A stretch of 64,000 nt of DNA from Curtobacterium flaccumfaciens (GCF_004361695.1 NZ_SNVW01000006.1:151275-215274), one strand, 5' to 3'; numbered from the stretch's first letter, positions 1-8,592 are shown. The notes: a model not told the origin generated them from the sequence alone. Program-made: numbers and translations.

Positions 1-613
1 GGCCGACGATGAGGTCGAGGAGGTGCTGCGAGTCGTTCTCGTTGAGCGCCGCGGTCGGCTCGTCGAGGATGAGGAGCTTGACGTCCTTGTGCAGGGCCTT
101 CGCGATCTCGACGAGCTGCTGCTTGCCGACGCCCATGCTCTTGATCTGCGTGTCCGGGTCGTCGCTCAGGCCGACGCGGGCGAGCAGGTCCTGGGCGCGG
201 AGCTGGGCCGAGGTCCAGTCGATGACGCCGAACTTGCCGGGCTCGTTGCCGAGGAACAGGTTCTCGGTGATCGACAGCTCCGGGATGAGCGCGAGCTCCT
301 GGTGGATGATGACGATGCCGGACTGCTCGGACTGCTTGATGTCCTTGAAGCGGACCTCTTCGCCCTCGAAGACGATCTCGCCCTCGTAGGTGCCGTAGGG
401 GTAGACGCCGGAGAGGACCTTCATCAGGGTCGACTTGCCGGCGCCGTTCTCGCCGCAGATCGCGTGGATCTCGCCGGCTCGGACGCTGAGCGAGACGTCG
501 GACAGCGCCTTCACACCAGGGAACTCCTTGGTGATCGAGCGCATCTCGAGGATGGTCTCGGGTGCGGTGATCGACCGGGTCTCGAGTCCGGTGTCGATCG
601 GGGTTGACGCCAC
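1..613 (-). CDS. Sugar ABC transporter ATP-binding protein, 5' part (partial)
   Basis: The gene runs off the left edge; 204 codons are visible from a GTG start at 613, chosen because AGAAGGAG lies 7 nt upstream. The translation shows a Walker A (GENGAGKST), a Q-loop region ([13 protein letters not shown]), a signature-like MGVGKQQL and a Walker B ([11 protein letters not shown]). The segment [10 protein letters not shown] is typical of the MmsA/GguA/XylG type of monosaccharide importer ATPases, which carry two ATPase halves; only the first half is in view. The role inferred is energising sugar uptake at the membrane, with binding protein and permease presumably further left. It lies downstream of lacI on the same strand and has its own promoter and LacI-type operator at 761-823, so it is probably the first gene of a sugar-inducible operon. 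The substrate cannot be told. Confidence 0.9.
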   Translation of the reverse strand, partial: MASTPIDTGLETRSITAPETILEMRSITKEFPGVKALSDVSLSVRAGEIHAICGENGAGKSTLMKVLSGVYPYGTYEGEIVFEGEEVRFKDIKQSEQSGIVIIHQELALIPELSITENLFLGNEPGKFGVIDWTSAQLRAQDLLARVGLSDDPDTQIKSMGVGKQQLVEIAKALHKDVKLLILDEPTAALNENDSQHLLDLIVG

Positions 614-760
614 GGTGCATCTCCTTCTGCCGCTGCGATGCGGCAGTTTCTTCGGGTGGTTCTGCTGCGGCAACGGGCGAGCACAGGGAGTCTGTGTGGA
701 CCTCGTTGTCGTGTCCGGTGTCCTGCCGTGCTGTCGTGTGCGACGAGCAGTGTGGCGGTC

Positions 761-776
761 ATGTGACCGTTCACAT
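761..776. promoter_or_regulatory. LacI-type operator in front of the sugar ABC operon
   Basis: The 16-bp near-palindrome ATGTGACCGTTCACAT has perfect 6-bp arms. It lies about 10 bp downstream of the expected start point of the promoter at 793-823, where a repressor would block elongation. A closely similar site is at 2096-2111 in front of the lacI gene, so the regulator encoded at 1037-2059 is the natural candidate to bind both. Binding is inferred. Confidence 0.7.
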
Positions 777-792
777 CGGCGGAACGGAGGTA

Positions 793-823
793 ATACTACG
801 CACGGGATCGGCGCGGCTGTCAA
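793..823 (-). promoter_or_regulatory. Promoter of the sugar ABC operon
   Basis: On the minus strand there is a perfect -35 hexamer TTGACA (818-823) and a -10-like TAGTAT (793-798). The 19-bp spacer is slightly long. The predicted start lies just upstream of the operator at 761-776. The remainder of the 614-1036 gap holds the palindrome at 933-974 and no gene I can support. Confidence 0.55.
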
Positions 824-932
824 TTCGGATTGGTCGCGGTTTCGTAACGGCCCGCGTGATCCGGCCGAACGGGGCCGGACACACCCCCCGCGTTGGGGTG
901 ATCGTGCGGGGTTCCGCAGGTGCGCACCCACC

Positions 933-974
933 GGCCTGGAGGCGCGCGGCGGCGCCGCCACGCGCCTCCAGGCC
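933..974. repeat. Dispersed palindrome, GGAGGCGCG family, copy 1
   Basis: Perfect 14-bp arms GGCCTGGAGGCGCG (933-946) and CGCGCCTCCAGGCC (961-974) surround a 14-nt centre that is itself GC-palindromic. It lies 63 bp past the stop of lacI and could end lacI transcripts, but there is no T-tract. Relatives are at 7487, 16601, 26261, 39737, 43585, 51878 and 63361. Confidence 0.85.
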
Positions 975-1036
975 CGCCCTGTGGTCGCGTTCCACCCGCC
1001 GTCCGGCCGTGTCCCACCCGCCGGGGGAGCGGCGCG

Positions 1037-2059
1037 TCAGCGCTTGCGCGGGGCGCTCGTCGAACCGCGCACGACGAGCTGGGGGACGATGTCGATCGGC
1101 CGGAGCAGCTCGTCGCCCTCGCCGGGCAGGAGCAGGTCCACGCAGCGCCGGCCGAGCTCGGCGAAGTCGACCTGCACGGTGGTGAGCGGCGGCCAGAAGT
1201 GCTTCGCCTCGGGGATGTCGTCGTAGCCGACCACGGACAGGTCCCCCGGGACGTCGAGTCCGTACGAGCGCGCCGCGTGCATGACGCCGAGCGCCATCTG
1301 GTCGTTCGAGCAGAAGACCGCGGTGCAGTCACGCCACCGCAGGAGCTCCCGGCCGGCCTGGTAGCCGAAGTCCGCCGTCCAGTCGCCCAGGATCGGCGCG
1401 ACCACGGGCATGTCGCGATCGGACATCGCGCGGAGGAAGCCCTGCATCCGCGCGTCGGCCTCGATCCAGTCCTGCGGTCCCGCGATGTGCCGGATGTACT
1501 CGTGGCCGAGGTCGAGCAGGTGCTCGGTGGCGAGCCGGGCGCCCTCCATCTGGTCCACCCACAGCGCCGTCGGGTCCTCGCCGACGCTCGAGCGCATCGT
1601 GACGTAGGGCGTGCGGATGCCGAGCTCCTCGATGAGGTCGAACACCCGTTGCTGCGGCGCGATCACCACGATGCCCTCGACGTCGAGGTCGAGCAGGTGG
1701 CCGAGGCCCTCGCGGACGGCGGTGTCGGTGGCCTCGGCGATGTTCGCCGTCGTCACCGAGTACCCGCGGAGCATCGCCGCGTCCTCGATCGCCTGCAGCG
1801 CGACCGCCGGGCCGTAGTGGGCGCGGCGGGCGGTCAGGACGCCGATCGTGTGGGTCCGGCTCGTGACGAGTGCCCGAGCGGCGCGGTTCGGCCGGTACTG
1901 CAGCTGCTCCATCGCGGCCAGGACCTTGTCGCGGGTCTCCGCGCGGATGGCGTCGGAGTTGTTGAGCACCCGCGACACCGTCTGGTGGGACACGCCTGCG
2001 ACCCGCGCCACGTCGCGGATGCTGGGCGACCGCGGTTGTTGGGTCCGCGTCGACGCCAT
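1037..2059 (-). CDS. LacI-family transcriptional regulator
   Basis: This 340-residue protein has the standard LacI architecture. An N-terminal helix-turn-helix covers roughly residues 13-60 (DVARVAGVSHQTVSRVLNN, then hinge YRPNRAARALVTSRT), followed by a periplasmic-binding-like effector domain with TIGVLTARRAHYGP and ending FAELGRRCVDLLL. Start ATG at 2059 follows AGGAAA. LacI proteins normally bind a sugar and release a palindromic operator. Two matching 16-bp operators flank the gene's regulatory surroundings (761-776 and 2096-2111), the second about 37 bp upstream of its own start, suggesting autoregulation and control of the downstream ABC operon. The 2096 site also lies upstream of the divergent MFS operon, so that operon may be co-regulated. 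The effector is unknown. Confidence 0.93.
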   Translation of the reverse strand: MASTRTQQPRSPSIRDVARVAGVSHQTVSRVLNNSDAIRAETRDKVLAAMEQLQYRPNRAARALVTSRTHTIGVLTARRAHYGPAVALQAIEDAAMLRGYSVTTANIAEATDTAVREGLGHLLDLDVEGIVVIAPQQRVFDLIEELGIRTPYVTMRSSVGEDPTALWVDQMEGARLATEHLLDLGHEYIRHIAGPQDWIEADARMQGFLRAMSDRDMPVVAPILGDWTADFGYQAGRELLRWRDCTAVFCSNDQMALGVMHAARSYGLDVPGDLSVVGYDDIPEAKHFWPPLTTVQVDFAELGRRCVDLLLPGEGDELLRPIDIVPQLVVRGSTSAPRKR

Positions 2060-2095
2060 TGCTACTCGTTTCCTGCTCGGGGTCGTGGCACGTCG

Positions 2096-2111
2096 ATGTG
2101 CACGTTCACAT
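2096..2111. promoter_or_regulatory. LacI-type operator between lacI and the MFS operon
   Basis: ATGTGCACGTTCACAT differs from the site at 761-776 at only two positions and keeps the ATGTG...TCACAT frame. On the minus strand a -10-like CATAAT (2124-2129) would place the lacI start point just upstream of the operator, consistent with autorepression. On the plus strand the TTCACA inside the operator could act as a -35 for the divergent operon. Confidence 0.65.
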
Positions 2112-2238
2112 TCCGAGCCAGATCATTATGCACGTCCGGAGCATCCGCGCCAGCTGAGTTGTGCATCGCGGTTCCTTCAGCTACGGTTCACGTCGTATCC
2201 GGCATATCGCATCGGTCGGAACACACAACTGCAGATTG

Positions 2239-2331
2239 GCCGTCCCGCCCGAGGGACGGCAGTCGCTCCAGACCTCAGAGAACAGCGACACCCGCAGCGC
2301 ACCAGCGCTGGGGTGTCGCTGTTCTTTTTTT
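2239..2331 (+). terminator. Leader hairpin plus intrinsic terminator (candidate attenuator) upstream of the MFS operon
   Basis: A first hairpin (GCCGTCCC 2239-2246 with GGGACGGC 2253-2260) is followed by a long terminator. The outer stem pairs 2281-2293 with 2311-2323, a bulged G sits at 2294, the inner stem pairs CAGCGC 2295-2300 with GCGCTG 2305-2310 around an ACCA loop, and seven Ts follow at 2325-2331. It ends only 49 bp before the MFS start codon, leaving little space for another promoter. GTCGCT (2262-2267) can pair with AGCGAC (2284-2289) in the 5' arm of the terminator, a weak competing antiterminator. Transcription of the operon should therefore depend on antitermination. The GlpP-family protein encoded at 8859-9470 is a candidate factor. 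An alternative is that the hairpin simply ends a short RNA. Confidence 0.75.
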
Positions 2332-2380
2332 GTGCCCGGAACCCCCTGCCAGATCCCATCCACACCACGAAGGAGTGGTC

Positions 2381-3664
2381 TTGACCAAGTCCCGCAGACT
2401 GCTGAGCTTCATCGTCCTGTCCATGACCGGCGGCGTGATCTTCCAGGTCGCGTACATCCGGTTCGTGTTCCTCGCCGACACGGCACACGCGCTCGGCCTC
2501 ACCGTCCAGCGCTACGGCGAGATCACGTCGGTGTTCGGCGCCGTCGCCGTGGTCATGTACTTCTGCGGCGGGTGGTTCGCCGACCGCTTCTCGCCGAAGG
2601 CCCTCATCGTGGTCGCGCTGGCCGGCATGGGCGTCGTCGACCTCTGGCTCGCCACGGTGCCGGACGAGACCGGGATCGTCGTCGCCCACGTGCTCATGGC
2701 CGTGCTCGGCATGGGCCTGTACTGGTCGTCGCTCGTCAAGCTCATCTCGATGCTCGGAACGGCGGACGAGCAGGGCAAGCTGTTCGGCTGGCTCGAGGGC
2801 GTCCGCGGCATCACGTCCACGATCGTCGGCTTCATCGGCGCGGGCATCGTCGCTGCGGCGATCGCCGACACCGGCGGGGTGCTCTGGGTGATGCGGATCT
2901 ACGGCGTGCTCTGCCTCGTGTTCGCCGGCCTCGTCCTGCTCGTCGTCCGCACGGACCGCGACGCCCTGGGCCAGGTCGGCCGGCAGACGGTCACGCTCCG
3001 CGAACTCGGCGCCGCCGCCCGCAACAAGTACACGTGGCTCATCGGCGCCTCGATCATGTTGATGTACTGCTTCTACACGCTGCTGGGCTACCTCACGCCG
3101 CTGCTGCAGAACGGCTTCGCGGTGCCCGTCGTGCTCCTCGGCGCGATCGGCGTCGTCCGCACGTACGTGTTCCAGATCGTCGGCGGCCCGGTCGGCGGCG
3201 TGCTCGTCGATCGGTGGACGAAGTCCTCGCCGGCGTTCCTGCGGTGGACGTTCGTCGTCGCGGCCGTCAGCGCCGTCGGGTTCCTGGTCCTGCCGCAGGA
3301 CCCCGCCCTCGTGTGGGTCGCCCTCACGCTCATGATCGTGATGTGCCTCGCGGTCTTCACCTCGCGCGGCGTCTACTGGGCCCAGATCGGCGAGGTCGAG
3401 GTCCCGCTCGCCCAGCGCGGCGGCGTGATCGGGCTGGCCTCGGGCCTCGCCTACCTGCCGGACGCCTTCCTGCCCGCCCTCGGCGCCTGGTGGGTCGGTG
3501 ACCCGGCGAACGGCGTCCCCTCGCAGGGCGGCGGGTACACGACCATGTTCGCCGTCCTCCTCGGCGCAGCCGTCCTCGGCTTCCTGCTCACCACCGTGAC
3601 GATGCGCGTCCGCGCGCGAGACCTCCGGAACCGGACGGCGCCCGACGTCGCCGTCGTCGCCTGA
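2381..3664 (+). CDS. MFS transporter
   Basis: A 427-residue membrane protein with about 12 hydrophobic segments. The TTG start at 2381 is chosen because AAGGAG at 2370-2375 is correctly spaced; the open frame extends far upstream, but that part is not protein-like. The motif region GGWFADRFSPK after the second membrane segment matches the MFS loop 2-3 signature (G-x3-D-R-x-x). Being first in an operon with a dehydrogenase, an oxidase and a sugar kinase, it probably imports the carbohydrate or polyol the others degrade. The SDR gene follows after 25 bp. Expression is likely gated by the leader terminator at 2281-2331 and possibly by the LacI operator at 2096. The substrate is not evident. Confidence 0.88.
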   Translation: MTKSRRLLSFIVLSMTGGVIFQVAYIRFVFLADTAHALGLTVQRYGEITSVFGAVAVVMYFCGGWFADRFSPKALIVVALAGMGVVDLWLATVPDETGIVVAHVLMAVLGMGLYWSSLVKLISMLGTADEQGKLFGWLEGVRGITSTIVGFIGAGIVAAAIADTGGVLWVMRIYGVLCLVFAGLVLLVVRTDRDALGQVGRQTVTLRELGAAARNKYTWLIGASIMLMYCFYTLLGYLTPLLQNGFAVPVVLLGAIGVVRTYVFQIVGGPVGGVLVDRWTKSSPAFLRWTFVVAAVSAVGFLVLPQDPALVWVALTLMIVMCLAVFTSRGVYWAQIGEVEVPLAQRGGVIGLASGLAYLPDAFLPALGAWWVGDPANGVPSQGGGYTTMFAVLLGAAVLGFLLTTVTMRVRARDLRNRTAPDVAVVA

Positions 3665-3689
3665 ACCACCACGAAAGGACCCCACACCC

Positions 3690-4466
3690 ATGGACATCCG
3701 CGACTTCTCGATGGACCTGTTCAGCCTCGCCGGCAAGCGGGCGGTCGTCACCGGCGGCAACTCCGGCCTCGGGCAGGCGTTCTCGCTGGCCCTCGCCAAG
3801 GCCGGCGCCGACGTCTTCGTACCGAGCGTGGTCGACGACGACGGCACGACCCGGGCGCTCGTCGAGGGCGAAGGCCGACGGTACGAGTTCCTCGAGGTCG
3901 ACCTCACCGCGGCCGACGCCCCGACACGCATCGTCGACGCCTGCACCGAGCGGCTCGGCGGCGTCGACGTGCTCGTCAACTCGGCCGGCATCTGCCTGCT
4001 CGACGACGTCGACGCGTTCGACCGTGCGAAGTGGGACCCGATGATCGCCGTGAACCTCACCGCGCCGTTCGCTCTCGGGCACACCGTCGCGAAGCACTTC
4101 GTCGCGCAGGGCTCCGGGAAGATCATCAACATCGCCTCGCTGTTCGCGTTCCTCGGCGGGCAGTGGTCGCCCGCCTACGCCGCGACCAAGCACGGGATCG
4201 TCGGCTTCACCAAGGCGTACTGCGACGAGCTCGCACAGCACAACGTGCAGGTGAACGCGATCGCGCCGGGGTACTTCGCCACGAAGATCACCGAGCAGAC
4301 CCGCTCGAACCCGGAGACGAACCAGCGCGTCCTCGACCACATCCCGGCGGGACGCTGGGGCGACGTGGCCGACCTGATGGGGGCGACGGTCTTCCTCGCA
4401 TCGCGGGCCTCCGACTACGTGAACGGCCACACCCTGACCGTCGACGGCGGATACCTCGTCCGCTAG
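3690..4466 (+). CDS. SDR-family dehydrogenase (KduD-like)
   Basis: A 258-residue short-chain dehydrogenase. It has the NAD(P) motif TGGNSGLG near residue 21, the structural NSAG, the catalytic S and Y-x3-K (SLFAFLGGQWSPAYAATKH), and a typical C-terminus DYVNGHTLTVDGGYLV. The enzyme should oxidise or reduce a hydroxyl/keto group on a sugar or polyol with a nicotinamide cofactor in the cytoplasm. It is the second gene of the MFS-SDR-oxidase-kinase operon, with GAAAGG upstream of its ATG and a 48-bp gap to the next gene. Overall it resembles 2-dehydro-3-deoxy-D-gluconate dehydrogenases and related polyol dehydrogenases; the exact substrate is open. Confidence 0.9.
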   Translation: MDIRDFSMDLFSLAGKRAVVTGGNSGLGQAFSLALAKAGADVFVPSVVDDDGTTRALVEGEGRRYEFLEVDLTAADAPTRIVDACTERLGGVDVLVNSAGICLLDDVDAFDRAKWDPMIAVNLTAPFALGHTVAKHFVAQGSGKIINIASLFAFLGGQWSPAYAATKHGIVGFTKAYCDELAQHNVQVNAIAPGYFATKITEQTRSNPETNQRVLDHIPAGRWGDVADLMGATVFLASRASDYVNGHTLTVDGGYLVR

Positions 4467-4514
4467 TCGCCCGACCAGCGCTCCGACCCACACCAACGAA
4501 AGGCAACCCTCCGC

Positions 4515-6032
4515 ATGATCGACTCGATCGCCACCCTCGACCGCTCCGAGATCCTCGCGCGCCTCGCCGAGATCGTCCGACCCGAGCAGATCGACACCGA
4601 CGAACAGCACCTCAAGGACGCCAGCGTCGACCGCTTCAAGAAGTACCAGTCCGTGCACGGCATCTACGACGCGCCGACCCCCGTTGCGATCGTCAACGCC
4701 GAGTCCACCGAGGACGTCTCCGCGATCCTCGCCTTCGCGAACGACAACCTGGTCAACATCGTTCCGCGCACCGGTCGTACCGGGACGGAGGGCGGCCTGG
4801 AGACCAGCGTCGTCGACACGATCGTGCTCGACTGCTCGCGGATGGACGCCGTCCTGAAGGTCGACGAGGAGAACATGCAGGTGACGGTGCAGGCCGGCGT
4901 GCCGCTCCAGCGCCTCGAGGACGAACTCCGCCTGCGGGGCCTCACCACCGGTCACTCGCCGCAGTCCAAGCCGCTCGCGCAGTACGGCGGCCTCGTCGCG
5001 ACCCGTTCGATCGGGCAGTTCTCGACGCTCTACGGTGCGATCGAGGACATGGTCGTCGGGCTCGAGGCGGTCTTCCCCGGCGGCGCGGTCCGTCGCATCA
5101 AGGCCGTGCCTCGCCGCTCGGCCGGGCCGGACATCCGCCACGTCGTGATCGGCAACGAGGGCGCGCTGTGCGTGATCACCGAGGTCACCGTCAAGGTCTT
5201 CAAGTACCAGCCCCAGAACAACGAGTTCCACGGCGCACTCGTCGACGACATGCGCACCGGCATCGCGATCCTGCGCGAGGTCATCACGAACGGCTTCCAC
5301 CCGTCGGTCGTCCGCCTCTACTCGCCGGAGGACGCCAACCAGCACTTCTCGCACTTCTCGAAGGACAAGTGCGTGGTCGTCTTCGTCGCCGAGGGTCCCG
5401 CCGGGATCGTCGCGGCCACCAGCGCCGAGATCGAGCGCGTCATCGCCCAGCACCCGCACGAACGCGTCGACCCGGCCCACATCGAGCGTTGGTTCGACAA
5501 CCTCAACTGGGGTCAGGACAAGATCGACGCCGAGAAGGCCGTGATGCTGCGCGACAAGCAGCTCGGGTACACGACGGAGGTCTCGGCCGACTGGTCTGCC
5601 GTCGGCGACGTGTACGACGCCGTGATGCGCCGTATCCGTGAGGACTACCCGCACGCCGACGACCTGACGATGCTCGGCGGCCACTCGTCGCACAGCTACC
5701 AGACCGGCACGAACATGTACTTCGTGTACGACTACCGCATCGACTGCTCCCCGGAGGAGGAGATCGAGAAGTACCACATCCCCCTCAACGCGATCATCGT
5801 CGAAGAGGCCCTGCGCCACGGAGGCTCGATGGTCCACCACCACGGTGTCGGGAAGTACCGCACCCCGTGGGTCGAGGAGGAGCACGGCTCGGCGTTCGCG
5901 ATCATGCGGGGCCTCAAGGAACAGTTCGACCCGAGGGGCATCATGAACAAGGGCACGATCTTCCCCGAGCCCGGCGCGATCCAGTCGGCCGCCGCGGACC
6001 CGGACACGCAGTTCGGGGCCGCGGGCGCATGA
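4515..6032 (+). CDS. FAD-binding oxidase/dehydrogenase (AGPS/GlcD-like)
   Basis: A 505-residue flavoprotein of the FAD_binding_4 plus FAD-oxidase C-terminal family. The FAD-binding half contains PRTGRTGTEGGLE (about residues 77-89) and HSPQSKPLAQYGGLVATRS, where vanillyl-alcohol-oxidase-type enzymes hold the flavin pyrophosphate. The C-terminal half ends in the family hallmark DPRGIMNKGTIFP. A histidine-rich stretch (MVHHHGVGKYR) resembles the active-site histidines of alkyldihydroxyacetonephosphate synthase-like proteins. Placed between an SDR and a sugar kinase and overlapping the kinase by ATGA, it probably oxidises the polyol or its phosphate, in a role analogous to GlpD in glycerol use. 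That role is inference. Confidence 0.85.
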   Translation: MIDSIATLDRSEILARLAEIVRPEQIDTDEQHLKDASVDRFKKYQSVHGIYDAPTPVAIVNAESTEDVSAILAFANDNLVNIVPRTGRTGTEGGLETSVVDTIVLDCSRMDAVLKVDEENMQVTVQAGVPLQRLEDELRLRGLTTGHSPQSKPLAQYGGLVATRSIGQFSTLYGAIEDMVVGLEAVFPGGAVRRIKAVPRRSAGPDIRHVVIGNEGALCVITEVTVKVFKYQPQNNEFHGALVDDMRTGIAILREVITNGFHPSVVRLYSPEDANQHFSHFSKDKCVVVFVAEGPAGIVAATSAEIERVIAQHPHERVDPAHIERWFDNLNWGQDKIDAEKAVMLRDKQLGYTTEVSADWSAVGDVYDAVMRRIREDYPHADDLTMLGGHSSHSYQTGTNMYFVYDYRIDCSPEEEIEKYHIPLNAIIVEEALRHGGSMVHHHGVGKYRTPWVEEEHGSAFAIMRGLKEQFDPRGIMNKGTIFPEPGAIQSAAADPDTQFGAAGA

Positions 6033-7456
6033 CCAGGTACCTCGTCGGCATCGACAACGGCTCGCAGTCGTCAAAGGTCACGGTCTTCGACGAGCGGGGC
6101 GTCGTCGTCGCCGAGGGGCGCGTCCCGCTGCGGCCGAACCACACGCCCGAACCGGGCGTCGTCGAACACCCGGACGACGACCTCTGGGACTCGATCGCGG
6201 CAGCGTGCCGGATTGCCATGGCGGCGTTCCCGGGCGATCCGTCCGAGATCGTCGGTGTCGGGCTCTGCACCATCCGGTTCTGCCGGGCGGTGCTCCGCGC
6301 CGACGGTTCGCTCGCGCAGCCGGTGATGAGCTGGATGGACGCTCGCGTCGGCCGGCCGTTCGTGGCCGAGCACGACGACGCAGCGTTCGTCACGACCTCG
6401 TCCGGGTACGTCACGCACCGGCTCACCGGGAGCTTCCGCGACACCGCCGCGAACTACCAGGGCTCGTGGCCGATCGACACGGACACCTGGCGCTGGACCG
6501 ACGACGATGCGGCGTACACCGCGACGGGCATCCGGCGCTCGCAGCTGTTCGAGCTCGTCGACCCGGGCGACCGCCTCGGCGAAGTGACGGCGGAGGCGGC
6601 CGCGGCCACGGGCCTCCCGGCCGGTCTGCCGGTGGTCGCGACGGCCAACGACAAGGCAGTGGAGGCGCTCGGGTGCGGGCTCCTCGACCCGAGCACGCTG
6701 CTCGTCTCCCTGGGGACGTACATCGCGGGCATGTCGGTCGGATCACGGAACATCGGCGATGCCGCGGACTTCTGGACGAACTTCGGGTCGGAGCCCGGCC
6801 GGTACCTCTACGAGTCCGGCGGTATCCGACGCGGCATGTGGACCGTCAGCTGGTTCCGCGACCTGCTCGGTCCGGACTACGCCGCTGCTGCCGAGGCGGA
6901 CGGGGAGCGTGCCGAGGACCGGCTGAACCGCGAGGCAGCGGCGGTCCCGGCCGGGTCGGACGGGCTGCTCACCGTGCTCGACTGGCTCGCGCCGGCCGAC
7001 GCGACGTTCCGGAAGGGCTCGATCCTGGGGTTCGACGGTCGCCAGGGCCGCGCCCACACGTACCGGTCGATCCTCGAGGGCATCGCGATGACGATGCGCG
7101 ACCGCAGCGACGCCATGGCCGCCGAGCTCGGGGTGCCGTACGAGCGCGTCGTCGTGTCCGGCGGCGGCTCGTCCTCCGACCTCATGATGCAGGTGATGGC
7201 CGACGTGTTCCAGGCGCCGACGATCCGCGTCGTCGGTGACAGCGCAGCGGGGCGTGGGGCCGCGATCTGCGCAGCGGTCGCGACCGGAGTGCACCCGTCG
7301 TTCGAGACGGCCGCCCACGCGATGGTCGTGGAGCGGGACCGGTTCGCGCCGGACTCGTCGACGGCACGCGTCTACGACGCGCTCCGTGCGGTGCACGCCG
7401 ACGTCACGGCGCAGACCGACGATCTGTACCGGCGGACCGCAGCGATCGTCGGCTGA
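6029..7456 (+). CDS. FGGY-family carbohydrate kinase
   Basis: A 475-residue kinase whose ATG overlaps the previous stop (ATGA), so the two are translationally coupled. The N-terminus MTRYLVGIDNGSQSSKVTVFD is the phosphate-1 motif of the FGGY/actin-fold kinases. ANDKAVEALGCG and SLGTYIAG fall in the second domain, and VVVSGGGSSSDLMMQVMADV is the C-terminal FGGY signature region. It phosphorylates a sugar or polyol with ATP; glycerol, erythritol-type polyols and ketoses are all possible. It is the last gene of the operon and ends at the palindromic terminator at 7487-7530. If its product is a glycerol-phosphate-like compound it could be the signal read by GlpP (8859-9470). Confidence 0.9.
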   Translation: MTRYLVGIDNGSQSSKVTVFDERGVVVAEGRVPLRPNHTPEPGVVEHPDDDLWDSIAAACRIAMAAFPGDPSEIVGVGLCTIRFCRAVLRADGSLAQPVMSWMDARVGRPFVAEHDDAAFVTTSSGYVTHRLTGSFRDTAANYQGSWPIDTDTWRWTDDDAAYTATGIRRSQLFELVDPGDRLGEVTAEAAAATGLPAGLPVVATANDKAVEALGCGLLDPSTLLVSLGTYIAGMSVGSRNIGDAADFWTNFGSEPGRYLYESGGIRRGMWTVSWFRDLLGPDYAAAAEADGERAEDRLNREAAAVPAGSDGLLTVLDWLAPADATFRKGSILGFDGRQGRAHTYRSILEGIAMTMRDRSDAMAAELGVPYERVVVSGGGSSSDLMMQVMADVFQAPTIRVVGDSAAGRGAAICAAVATGVHPSFETAAHAMVVERDRFAPDSSTARVYDALRAVHADVTAQTDDLYRRTAAIVG

Positions 7457-7486
7457 CGACCGCGCAGCACGGACGCGACGCCCTGT

Positions 7487-7530
7487 CGGACTGGAGGCGC
7501 GGTGCCAGCCGGCACCGCGCCTCCCGTCCG
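7487..7530. terminator. Bidirectional hairpin terminator, GGAGGCGCG palindrome family, copy 2
   Basis: Arms of 20 nt (7487-7506 and 7511-7530) with two mismatches around the loop AGCC carry the ACTGGAGGCGCGG core. The hairpin sits exactly between the convergent 3' ends of the kinase and corA, the classic position for a shared terminator. No T-tract follows on either strand. Confidence 0.7.
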
Positions 7531-7536
7531 TCTCGG

Positions 7537-8592
7537 CTAGAGCCAGTTGCGCTTGCGGAAGACCGCCCACAGCACGCCCATCAGGACGAGCATCCCGACG
7601 ATCGCGACCGGGTAGCCGTAGCGCCAGTGCAGCTCGGGCATGTGGTCGAAGTTCATGCCGTAGACGCCGGCGATCAGCCCGGGCGCGAACAGGATCGCCG
7701 CCCACGAGGAGATCTTCTTCACCTCTTCGCCCTGCCGGTGCGCGGCGCGGGCCAACTGCCGGCTCTCCTCGCCCTGCGCCAGGCTCGCGCTGGTCATCCG
7801 CCGCATCGCCTCGTTCTGCTCCTGGGAGACGAGCGTCGCGTGCAGGGTCAGGGCGTTCTCGAGCAGCGCCCGGAACGAGTCCACCCGCTCGGTGACGCGC
7901 AGCGCGTGGTCGAGGACGTTCCGCAGCCGGTGCTGCACCTCGTCGTCGACGCCGTACTTGTCGGCGCCGCGCAGCAGGCCCTTCACCATCGCGGGGACCG
8001 GCTTCGTCGCCCGCTGGAAGCCGAGGACCTCGCTGAGGAGCTGGTAGATGCGCTTCGAGACACCGGGGTCGACCTGGCCGGCGAAGAGCTGGTCCTCGAT
8101 GGCGTCGACCTGGTCCTGCAGGATCTCGACGACCGGGGCGTAGCCGTCCACGACCTCGTCGAGCACCGCGGCGGTGACGGCCTCTGATCCGCGGGCGAGG
8201 AACTCCGGGTCCGCCTCGACCTGGGCGCGGAGGGCGGCGAGGTCGGGACGCTCGGCGTGCCGGACGCTCACCACGAAGCGGTCGCCGACGAAGAGGTGGA
8301 CCTCGCCGAACTGGACCGTCTCGGACGCAGCGTCGAACCACGCGGGCCGGAGCACCAGGAACAGCGTCTCGCCGTACCGCTCGAGCTTGGCGCGCTGGTG
8401 CCCCTTGCGGGCGTCCTCGACGGCCTGCTCGTGCAGGTCGAACTCGGCGGCGACGGCTTCGAGTTCGGACGGTTCGGGGCGGAGCAGCCCGATCCACGCG
8501 AGGTCGCAGTCGCGTCGCGCGTCGAGCGACAGGGTCGACGACGACTCGACGCGACGTCCGTCGACGTAGACCGCGTTGTCGATCATTGCCAT
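7537..8592 (-). CDS. corA: CorA-family magnesium/cobalt transporter
   Basis: A 351-residue protein of usual CorA length. It has a long acidic/helical cytoplasmic N-terminal domain and two closely spaced C-terminal membrane helices. The family signature GMN appears in AGVYGMNFDHMPELH, just before the final helix (GYPVAIVGMLVLMGVLWAVF), and the chain ends in a basic tail RKRNWL. It forms a pentameric Mg2+ channel in the plasma membrane. The ATG at 8592 follows AAGGAG. It lies 266 bp downstream of glpP on the same strand, with a structured leader in between. Function is secure at family level; whether it prefers Mg, Co or another ion is not shown. Confidence 0.93.
   Translation of the reverse strand: MAMIDNAVYVDGRRVESSSTLSLDARRDCDLAWIGLLRPEPSELEAVAAEFDLHEQAVEDARKGHQRAKLERYGETLFLVLRPAWFDAASETVQFGEVHLFVGDRFVVSVRHAERPDLAALRAQVEADPEFLARGSEAVTAAVLDEVVDGYAPVVEILQDQVDAIEDQLFAGQVDPGVSKRIYQLLSEVLGFQRATKPVPAMVKGLLRGADKYGVDDEVQHRLRNVLDHALRVTERVDSFRALLENALTLHATLVSQEQNEAMRRMTSASLAQGEESRQLARAAHRQGEEVKKISSWAAILFAPGLIAGVYGMNFDHMPELHWRYGYPVAIVGMLVLMGVLWAVFRKRNWL

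Noticed and set aside
2161..2330. Possible leader peptide before the MFS gene
   Set aside because: The candidate frame reads straight through the terminator hairpin and into the MFS gene in another frame, with no ribosome site, so I treat the leader as non-coding.
920..2380. Long 5' extension of the MFS open frame (914 codons in all)
   Set aside because: The extension overlaps lacI on the other strand and the terminator hairpin, and is not protein-like. The ribosome site and membrane topology place the start at TTG 2381.
3588..6074. 828-codon minus-strand frame opposite the SDR and oxidase genes
   Set aside because: It has no domain similarity, and its composition is that of an antisense frame. 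Genuine motifs lie on the plus strand.
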